Part shown: piece after piece, positions 1-4,931 of the stretch | Position numbering within the stretch: position 1 is the stretch's first letter | Layout: every line of letters starts with the position of its first letter | NCBI GenBank assembly: GCA_947589615.1 | Contig: CANQBU010000081.1 | Coordinates: forward strand, 1 to 5,786 | Source: an uncultured Clostridia bacterium | GTDB taxonomy: Bacteria > Bacillota > Clostridia > Christensenellales > UBA1242 | Length of the DNA stretch: 5,786 bases | Reading direction: 5' to 3' | Notes under the pieces: generated by a model | The model's input: only the letters and a program-made list of their open reading frames with translations | Databases searched by the model: none | Told to the model about the DNA's origin: nothing | Program-made: the position numbers and the translations under genes

Positions 1-341
1 CCATAATATACATCATAGTCGCTAATTTTTATAGTTGATGTTCTGTAAGATATAATTTTTAAGCCATTTTCATCGAGAATTGTTTCTATTTTATCTTTAA
101 ACTCATTATAATCGCTCTTTTTCTCTAAATCATAAACAGTTGATTCTATTTTGTTTTCGTTATTTGCGTAAATTTTAAAAGAACTATATCCTGCAAAGTC
201 ACTTCCCAAATTAAAATTAACCGTGCAAACAATTATTAAAGCTACAAGCATTAAAACTATTGGTCCAATTATATAATAAATAAAGTTTTTGCTGATGTTT
301 AATTTGCTATCTTTAAATTTTTGATCTAAGTTTTTAAGCAT
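1..341 (-). CDS. secF: Protein translocase subunit SecF, N-terminal part (runs off the left edge)
   Basis: Reading from the ATG at 341 gives 113 codons without a stop, then the window ends, so this is only the first third or so of a typical SecF of about 300 residues. SecF partners SecD in the membrane complex that uses the proton gradient to help SecYEG finish exporting proteins. Visible are a short basic N-terminus, one membrane helix at about residues 19-42, and then NFNLGSDFAGYSSFKIYA (43-60). This resembles the SecF stretch after TM1, normally G-I-D-F-x-G-G, although the last glycine is Tyr52 here. The remainder is the start of the extracytoplasmic P4 domain. The start is set by a strong AAGGAGGT ribosome binding site five bases upstream. 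The first 8 bases overlap the end of secD, which suggests translational coupling. The proton-relay residues of SecF lie beyond the window. The identification rests on position after secD and this motif. Confidence 0.9.
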   Translation of the reverse strand, partial: MLKNLDQKFKDSKLNISKNFIYYIIGPIVLMLVALIIVCTVNFNLGSDFAGYSSFKIYANNENKIESTVYDLEKKSDYNEFKDKIETILDENGLKIISYRTSTIKISDYDVYY

Positions 342-1740
342 TTTCCACCTCCTTTTGAGATGAAAGATCTTCTTCTTTTATGATTTCTACTTCATCATCT
401 TTTAATTCTTTAATATTTTTGTCTCTATATAAATGAAGTTTCTTTGCTTTTGTGCTGTTTATTTTTAGGTAGATGCTTATAAACCATCTTAAAAGAAGTT
501 GAGTGCAAGCAAATGTTAAAATGCTACCCAAGATAAGTGTGATTGCAAAACACTTCAATACAGATGGAGCTAAAACCCAAATCAACACAGATGCAATAGT
601 AACAATAACGCTAACATCAAGAAGTGGGAATATTGCTTTTTTCTGTCCGCCCTTGCATGAAAGATGAATCTTCTTACCAACCGAATACTCTTCTCTTATC
701 TTCTCAAATACAAATGCATGAGCTATTACCGAAACAACAAAAGCCATTACGCACCCTACCACGCCAGCAAGATTTAATGTTATGAATGGTATAGACTGCA
801 TTAGGAAAGCAAAGAAAACTAGATAAAATGCAAGTGAAAGGTTTGCAAGTAACCCTAAATCACCATATCTTACCCACAATAATATGAATGCAGCAACAAC
901 AATAACTATCAATGCTATTCCAATATAAAGTTGGGTGTTTTTACCTAAAACAGGACTTATTTTGCTTACGTCTTTTAAGTCTAGTTTGACATTAAGCATT
1001 CCGCCAGCAATATTGTAGGCAAGTTCACGTGCACTGGTATTATCTTCTGTTGAATAAGTTCCCGAAGATGTAATGAAAATTTCATCCTCTTTCAAATCTT
1101 TATAATCGAGTTCTACTAAAAGATTATCGCTGTTTATTTCCTCTAAATAAATATATATCTTTTTATCTGTTGTATTTTTTGAAACATCCTTTATATGATT
1201 AATTCTATCCTTTGATGTTTTTTCAAATTTTAGCGTAAGTCCTATTTTTGAATTTTCATAATCATAATCTGGTGTTGCAGATACTAAATCGCTAGAATTC
1301 AGTAAACTTTCAGGAGTGTTTGTATCACTTGCACTTTCGGCAGTGAAAAACATTTCTTTTCTATCTTCAATCAGTTCAAAAACATCGTTTAGGTAAAGCG
1401 CTGGAATTTCCGAGTTTGAAGCCAATATAGAAATTTTGTTTCCTCCTTGTCTTCTTATTTCTAATTCCGAGAAACGCTCATATTTAAGTGCTATACGTAA
1501 TTTCTCAATTGATGAATCAATAGCATCAGAAAGGTTTTCCCTTGATTGAGCTGGTAAGCTGCATTCATATGTTGCAGAAATCCCCCCATTAATATCTAGT
1601 GCTTTTTTAGTCGCCTTAACAAAACCATTATACGTATTGGTAGAATAAGGAACACTAAAAGGACATACACATAAAAGTATGCCCAATATCGCTACAATTG
1701 CTATAAAAATAAATTTTATTATTGCGTGTCTTTTTAACAT
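334..1740 (-). CDS. secD: Protein translocase subunit SecD, divergent, lacking the TM4 proton-relay aspartate
   Basis: 468 residues, a usual size for a Gram-positive SecD that is separate from SecF. SecD sits in the cytoplasmic membrane and, with SecF, couples proton flow to late steps of Sec export. Layout: TM1 about 7-28; large extracytoplasmic P1 domain about 29-268, opening with ALDINGG (47-53; family LDLxGG), with LVSATPDYDY near 152-161 and ARELAYNIAGGMLNVKL near 237-253; then TM2 to TM6 at about 270-289, 296-315, 319-342, 369-390 and 395-420; and a charged cytoplasmic tail 426-468. The family signature DANVLIFERIxEE appears as IAHAFVFEKIREE (339-351), so the conserved aspartate is Ile339 and the asparagine is His341. 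The later DANVTT motif is DVSVIV (375-380), keeping only its aspartate and valine. The reading frame is intact, so this is divergence rather than decay. The start has AAAAGGA five bases upstream and its own consensus promoter. secF follows with an 8-base overlap. SecD identity is near certain; full proton-coupled activity is doubtful. Confidence 0.95.
   Translation of the reverse strand: MLKRHAIIKFIFIAIVAILGILLCVCPFSVPYSTNTYNGFVKATKKALDINGGISATYECSLPAQSRENLSDAIDSSIEKLRIALKYERFSELEIRRQGGNKISILASNSEIPALYLNDVFELIEDRKEMFFTAESASDTNTPESLLNSSDLVSATPDYDYENSKIGLTLKFEKTSKDRINHIKDVSKNTTDKKIYIYLEEINSDNLLVELDYKDLKEDEIFITSSGTYSTEDNTSARELAYNIAGGMLNVKLDLKDVSKISPVLGKNTQLYIGIALIVIVVAAFILLWVRYGDLGLLANLSLAFYLVFFAFLMQSIPFITLNLAGVVGCVMAFVVSVIAHAFVFEKIREEYSVGKKIHLSCKGGQKKAIFPLLDVSVIVTIASVLIWVLAPSVLKCFAITLILGSILTFACTQLLLRWFISIYLKINSTKAKKLHLYRDKNIKELKDDEVEIIKEEDLSSQKEVENA
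347..354 (-). promoter_or_regulatory. Strong secF ribosome binding site inside the secD 3' end
   Basis: AAGGAGGT, a full Shine-Dalgarno match, lies five bases before the secF ATG at 341, within the last codons of secD. It fixes the secF start and shows that SecF is re-initiated as ribosomes finish SecD. The shared ATGCTTAA holds the secF start and the secD stop. Confidence 0.85.
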
Positions 1741-1780
1741 TTTAGTCCTTTTAACTCTCTTTGATACTTTTTACTAGACT

Positions 1781-1809
1781 ATTATAAAGAATTAAAAGGC
1801 TATTGTCAA
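1781..1809 (-). promoter_or_regulatory. Perfect-consensus sigma-A promoter of secDF
   Basis: On the minus strand TTGACA (1809-1804) is followed by exactly 17 bases and TATAAT (1786-1781), matching both hexamers of the vegetative consensus in full. Transcription should begin near 1774-1775, giving a leader of about 34 bases before the secD ATG at 1740. The -35 begins 13 bases after the stop codon of the upstream membrane protein gene, with no terminator between, so secDF could be read from this promoter and also by read-through. Confidence 0.9.
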
Positions 1810-1822
1810 ATATTTTTAAGTT

Positions 1823-2242
1823 TTAATTACTACTTTTTTTAATATTTACACAAATAATACCGCAAATAGCACCAATTACTGCACCACAAACCACATCAGT
1901 CAATAATGTTATATCAAATGTAAACGTTCTGCTAAGTGCTGAAAAAACAAGAAAAGCTAAAATTGTGTAAATAAAGCCTATTAATAGTCCACTCACCAAT
2001 CCTAATTCTTTTGATTTTCTTAAACTTAAAAACACCCCTAAAAACACACTGACTCCTTTAATCACTTGATTTACAGGAAAAATTGCACTATCGGGAATAT
2101 TTGTAAATTTTAACAAAAATGCAAAAACAAGAACAAGGACAAGAGATATACAAAGAGCAATAAGCGTTCCTTTAATTAATAATCCAACCATATTAAACCC
2201 AGTGGATTCTTTTAAAGATTGTGTCTTTGCTTTCATTTTCAT
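1823..2242 (-). CDS. TIGR04086/YrzE-type (DUF3792) four-helix membrane protein
   Basis: 139 residues, almost entirely hydrophobic, with four predicted membrane helices at about 19-45, 54-73, 79-102 and 109-133, a lysine-rich N-terminus (MKMKAKTQ) and a lysine-containing C-terminus (KK at 135-136). The centre, PVNQVIKGVSVFLGVFLSLR (56-75) followed by KELGLVSGLLIGFIYTIL (78-95), fits my recollection of the TIGR04086 family (YrzE in Bacillus subtilis). These are small Firmicutes membrane proteins of unknown function often encoded beside yajC. Its place between yajC and secD agrees with that and hints, without proof, at a link to the Sec machinery or membrane maintenance. The start at 2242 is supported by AAGGGG six bases upstream; the second ATG two codons later is less well spaced. 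A terminator closes yajC upstream, so this gene needs its own promoter or read-through; none stands out. No catalytic motif is visible. Confidence 0.8.
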   Translation of the reverse strand: MKMKAKTQSLKESTGFNMVGLLIKGTLIALCISLVLVLVFAFLLKFTNIPDSAIFPVNQVIKGVSVFLGVFLSLRKSKELGLVSGLLIGFIYTILAFLVFSALSRTFTFDITLLTDVVCGAVIGAICGIICVNIKKSSN

Positions 2243-2321
2243 AATTGACCCCTTTTAACAAAAATATACTTATTTTCTAAATTAAATTATGAGGTCAAAA
2301 ATTAAAAAATGACTGTTCGAC

Positions 2322-2352
2322 AAAAAAGTGAAGATTTTACTCTTCACTTTTT
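2322..2352 (-). terminator. Intrinsic terminator overlapping the yajC stop codon
   Basis: A perfect 12-base inverted repeat, AAAAAGTGAAGA (2352-2341), loop GTAAAA (2340-2335), TCTTCACTTTTT (2334-2323), ends in a run of six T on the minus strand. The upstream arm encodes the last residues of YajC, and the TAA stop codon lies in the loop. The stem has only four G-C pairs per arm, so termination may be partial. The flanking A and T tracts make it potentially bidirectional, though no gene converges here. Confidence 0.75.
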
Positions 2353-2846
2353 GGTGTATCATCTGAATCATCGTCATCTGAATCAACGTCATTTAAATCT
2401 TCATTTTCTTCAGGCGTCGGTTCTTCTGCGGCATTTTCTTCAATTTCACTACCTACTTGACTATCATTATTCTCTACAAGTTCTTCTATTTGAGTGGGTT
2501 CCTGCTCGACTTCTTCATGTTTTTCAAATTCCTGATTTTGCTCCACATTTTCTGGAGTTTCATCCTCAAAGATTTTGTAAATTGCATACGCATCTACCGA
2601 GACATAGCCTTTATTATTTTCATCTCCCGTTTCAAGAGTTACAATCTTTCTTTCAAACTCATCTCTAATTCCTACTATGGTTCCATAAATTCCATTTGTC
2701 GTTAAAACCCTATCTCCGATTTTTAATGAATTTGTTTGTTCTTGCATTCTAAGATTTTCCTTTTTATTTCTTGAATACATAGTAATAGGATACAAAACTA
2801 TAAGTAGAACGATAAAACCTATAAGGATAATTTGTGTAACTTCCAT
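2337..2846 (-). CDS. yajC: YajC-family Sec translocase accessory protein with a long acidic C-terminal tail
   Basis: 169 residues against roughly 85-110 for ordinary YajC. YajC is a small single-pass membrane protein that associates with SecD-SecF and the SecYEG channel and is not essential in well-studied bacteria. One N-terminal helix (about 5-23) is followed by a basic stretch and the diagnostic cytoplasmic core LKIGDRVLTTNGIYGTIVGI (41-60), then a beta-rich segment to about residue 93. The remaining 77 residues form an extension with about 34 Asp/Glu and only two Lys, ending in an Asp run (SDDDDSDD, 156-163); it is probably disordered. The start is fixed by AAGGAGGA four bases upstream of the ATG at 2846. 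It lies 57 bases after thrS with no terminator between, so it is probably co-transcribed with thrS. The usual partners queA and tgt are not adjacent. Core identity is confident; the role of the tail is unknown. Confidence 0.93.
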   Translation of the reverse strand: MEVTQIILIGFIVLLIVLYPITMYSRNKKENLRMQEQTNSLKIGDRVLTTNGIYGTIVGIRDEFERKIVTLETGDENNKGYVSVDAYAIYKIFEDETPENVEQNQEFEKHEEVEQEPTQIEELVENNDSQVGSEIEENAAEEPTPEENEDLNDVDSDDDDSDDTPKSEE

Positions 2847-2903
2847 TTATTCCTCCTTAATATAAGTGTAGCATAAATTTTCACATTTTCCGAATATTTT
2901 ATT

Positions 2904-4673
2904 TTATATTTTTCTTGTTTTTATTTCATTTTCAAGCCTTTCGGCAAATTCAGACAAAGATAAACCTGATATATTCTCAAAGCCTCTTCCACGTATTGAA
3001 ATAGTGTTTGTTGCTTCCTCCTCATCTCCAACTATTATTAAATATGGAATTTTTAATGCAGAAGCCTCTCTGATTTTATATCCAATCTTTTCATTTCTGA
3101 GATCTTCATAAGCTCTTATATTGTGCTGTGCAAGTTCTTCCTTTATTTTGTGGGCATATTCATTGTTTCTTTCTGTTAAAGATAAAACTTTTACCTGCTC
3201 GGGAGCAAGCCAAAGAGGAAATGCTCCAGCAAATTTTTCAATAATGTAAGCAAGAGTTCTTTCATAGCATCCTAAACTTGATCTATGAATGATATAAGGA
3301 TGCTTTTTAACCCCATCTTTATCTGTATACTCCATGCCAAATTTTTCTGCTAACATTTGGTCAATTTGAATTGTAATTAAAGTATCCTCTTTCCCATAAA
3401 CATTTTTAATTTGGATGTCCAGTTTAGGGCCGTAAAAAGCGGCCTCTCCAATACCTACGACATAAGGAACTTCTAAATCATCTAAAATTCTTTTCATAGT
3501 TGATTGAGCCTCATCCCACTGTTCCTTCGTTCCAAGATATTTTTCCCTATTATTTTCATCCCACTGCGAAAATCTATACGTTGCATCTTCATAAAGCCCC
3601 AAGGTTTTTAGCATATAATTAGCCAGCTCCAAACAACCCTTGAATTCATCTTCAAGTTGTTCAGGTGTGCACATTAGATGACCTTCAGACAATGTAAATT
3701 GTCTAATTCTAATTAATCCATGCATTTCACCGCTTGCCTCATTTCTAAACAATGTGGAAGTCTCATCATAACGCAAAGGCAAATCTTTGTATGAACGAAC
3801 CTTATTTAGGTAAGCTTGATATTGGAATGGACATGTCATAGGACGCAACGCATAGACCTCCTTATCTTTTTCCTCATCACCCAAAACAAACATACCATCT
3901 TTATAATGATCCCAATGTCCTGAAATTTTATATAAATCGCTCTTTGCCATAAATGGTGTCTTTGTTAATTGCCAGCCTCTTTTTTCCTCTTCATCTTCTA
4001 CGAACCTTTCTAGAATTTGAATTACTTTTGCACCCCTTGGTAATAGTATGGGCAAGCCTTGTCCTATATAATCAACTGTTGTAAATAATTCAAGTTCTCT
4101 TCCAATTTTATTATGGTCACGTTTTCTTGCTTCTTCAATTTTGGAAATGTATTCACTAAGCTCTTTACTGCTTTTGAAAGCATAACAATAAACTCTTTGA
4201 AGCATTTTATTTTTCTCGTTTCCTCTCCAATATGCCCCGTTAACACTGTGAATCTTAAAAGCCATATTTTGCAATTTTGTTGTAGAGTCCACATGAGGAC
4301 CACGACACAAGTCAAAAAAATCATCCCCCGTGTAATAAACTGAAATATCTTCCTCTTCTGCAAGTTCCTCAATAATTTCCTTTTTGTATTGGTTATCTTT
4401 AAATAGATTCAACGCTTCATCTTTTGACAGAACTTTGCGTGTAAATGCTTCTCCTTTATTGATTATTTCTTTCATCTTTTTTTCAATCACAGAGTATTCA
4501 TCTTGTGTTATTGAATGTTCAAGGTCTATATCATAATAAAAACCATCATCAATCGCAGGACCTATCGTTAATTTTGCCTCTGGGTATAAACTCATGATTG
4601 CTTTGGCCAAGATGTGAGCAAGAGAATGTCTTGCCATTTCCAATTTTTCGTCTTTTACTTCTTTAATCTCCAT
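2904..4673 (-). CDS. thrS: Threonyl-tRNA synthetase, class II, lacking the TGS domain
   Basis: 589 residues against about 640 for E. coli or B. subtilis ThrRS. It attaches threonine to tRNA-Thr in the cytoplasm, and its N2 domain hydrolyses mischarged Ser-tRNA-Thr. The editing domain spans about 10-180, with metal/editing-site motifs HSLAH (His16, His20) and CRGPH (Cys123, His127). The class II core spans about 190-488: SGHW (251-254), MTCPF with zinc ligand Cys281, motif 2 FRNEASGEMHGLIRIRQF (309-326; Arg310), zinc ligand His332, FYGPK (413-417), and HRSSLGCYERT (463-473) with zinc ligand His463 and motif 3 Arg472. The anticodon-binding domain is about 490-589. Offsets from E. coli numbering are consistent throughout, so nothing internal is missing; only the TGS domain of about 60 residues is absent. 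The start is firm: AGGAGGT lies five bases upstream and the T-box terminator lies just before it. The stretch before His332 reads TLSEGH, not the common TQDDAH. Expression should respond to uncharged tRNA-Thr through the T-box. Confidence 0.98.
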   Translation of the reverse strand: MEIKEVKDEKLEMARHSLAHILAKAIMSLYPEAKLTIGPAIDDGFYYDIDLEHSITQDEYSVIEKKMKEIINKGEAFTRKVLSKDEALNLFKDNQYKKEIIEELAEEEDISVYYTGDDFFDLCRGPHVDSTTKLQNMAFKIHSVNGAYWRGNEKNKMLQRVYCYAFKSSKELSEYISKIEEARKRDHNKIGRELELFTTVDYIGQGLPILLPRGAKVIQILERFVEDEEEKRGWQLTKTPFMAKSDLYKISGHWDHYKDGMFVLGDEEKDKEVYALRPMTCPFQYQAYLNKVRSYKDLPLRYDETSTLFRNEASGEMHGLIRIRQFTLSEGHLMCTPEQLEDEFKGCLELANYMLKTLGLYEDATYRFSQWDENNREKYLGTKEQWDEAQSTMKRILDDLEVPYVVGIGEAAFYGPKLDIQIKNVYGKEDTLITIQIDQMLAEKFGMEYTDKDGVKKHPYIIHRSSLGCYERTLAYIIEKFAGAFPLWLAPEQVKVLSLTERNNEYAHKIKEELAQHNIRAYEDLRNEKIGYKIREASALKIPYLIIVGDEEEATNTISIRGRGFENISGLSLSEFAERLENEIKTRKI

Positions 4674-4677
4674 TTTT

Positions 4678-4684
4678 ACCTCCT
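4678..4684 (-). promoter_or_regulatory. thrS ribosome binding site that fixes the TGS-less start
   Basis: AGGAGGT lies five bases (counted from the last G) before the ATG at 4673. The T-box terminator and U-run sit directly upstream, leaving no coding space for a TGS domain. The short N-terminus is therefore genuine and not a start-calling error. Confidence 0.9.
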
Positions 4685-4690
4685 AATTTT

Positions 4691-4713
4691 GGCGTCTTTA
4701 ATAAAAAAACGCC
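4691..4713 (-). other. Additional hairpin between the T-box terminator and the thrS ribosome binding site
   Basis: Minus-strand GGCGTTTTT (4713-4705) can pair with AAAGACGCC (4699-4691) around a five-base loop, giving nine pairs including one G-U. It uses the 3' arm of the terminator and its U-run, so it cannot coexist with the terminator. It ends just before the Shine-Dalgarno sequence. It could form only on transcripts that have read through. Whether it matters in the cell is inference. Confidence 0.5.
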
Positions 4714-4728
4714 CTTAAAATAAGGACG
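4703..4728 (-). terminator. T-box regulated intrinsic terminator
   Basis: On the minus strand CGTCCTTA (4728-4721) pairs with TAAGGGCG (4717-4710) around a three-base loop, eight pairs including one G-U, followed by seven T (4709-4703). Its 5' arm CGTCCTT is the same segment that closes the antiterminator with AAGG and GCG on either side of the UGGAACC bulge, giving the mutually exclusive fold expected of a T-box. It should stop transcription, including any read-through from the upstream ytxC-like gene, when tRNA-Thr is charged. Confidence 0.92.
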
Positions 4729-4888
4729 ATTTAAAAACCGCGGTTCCACCTTAATTGCTTATTAAAGCCACTTAATTTATACTCTTCATTGCAATAGTGG
4801 TTTCAAATTTACTCTATCTTAGTCTTTCACCAAACGACTTTTCTCTGAACGAATCGAATAAATTCTACTTGTCTATCACTCCAAGTTT
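4703..4888 (-). ncRNA. T-box riboswitch (tRNA-Thr responsive) upstream of thrS
   Basis: The conserved T-box AAGGTGGAACCGCGG is at 4752-4738; its UGGA (4748-4745) would pair with the acceptor end of uncharged tRNA and predicts a U discriminator base. Stem I is recognisable: basal helix GTGATAG (4879-4873) with CTATTGC (4797-4791); AGTA motif (4869-4866); a nine-pair helix, 4864-4856 with 4814-4806; CAGAGA (4847-4842); and distal stem AGTC/GACT (4839-4836, 4824-4821) enclosing GGTGAA. The specifier loop reads GAA-ACC-A (4804-4798), so ACC (4801-4799) is a threonine codon matching the gene downstream. A small Stem III (GCTT/AAGC, 4768-4757) precedes the antiterminator. Only 38 bases separate Stem I from the T-box, leaving no evident room for Stem II and the IIA/B pseudoknot. 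Uncharged tRNA-Thr should stabilise the antiterminator and permit thrS, and possibly yajC, transcription. The 5' end is estimated from the promoter. Confidence 0.96.
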
Positions 4889-4894
4889 ATATAT

Positions 4895-4923
4895 ATTTTA
4901 CGCCAACAGATAGTATTTGTCAA
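4895..4923 (-). promoter_or_regulatory. Sigma-A promoter of the T-box-thrS transcript
   Basis: TTGACA (4923-4918), a 17-base spacer, and TAAAAT (4900-4895), five of six matches to the -10 consensus. Transcription should begin near 4888, just before Stem I of the T-box. The -35 starts only eight bases after the stop codon of the upstream gene, so this promoter occupies almost the whole gap. Confidence 0.88.
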
Positions 4924-4931
4924 TCATTTTT

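Noticed and set aside
334..1740. SecD as a decayed pseudogene
   Set aside because: The frame is intact over 468 codons, all six helices and the P1 motifs are present, the promoter is consensus and coupling to secF is preserved; only specific motif residues differ.
2269..2298. Possible promoter for the TIGR04086-type gene: TTGACC (2298-2293), 18-base spacer, AATAAG (2274-2269)
   Set aside because: The -35 is reasonable, but the -10 matches only four of six bases and the AT-rich background makes chance matches likely. It may be real, but I cannot support it.
2309..2705. Open frames on the plus strand opposite yajC (2309-2668, 2457-2705)
   Set aside because: They mirror the acidic low-complexity tail and core of YajC, have no ribosome binding site, and their products look like random His/Phe/Leu-rich sequence.
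2858..2873. Possible promoter for yajC (TGCTACACT as an extended -10)
   Set aside because: The match is weak, no good -35 is present, and transcription would start at the Shine-Dalgarno sequence itself.
4064..4372. Open frames in other registers within thrS (4064-4372 minus, 4113-4343 plus)
   Set aside because: Both lie wholly inside the strongly conserved thrS frame and resemble no known protein.
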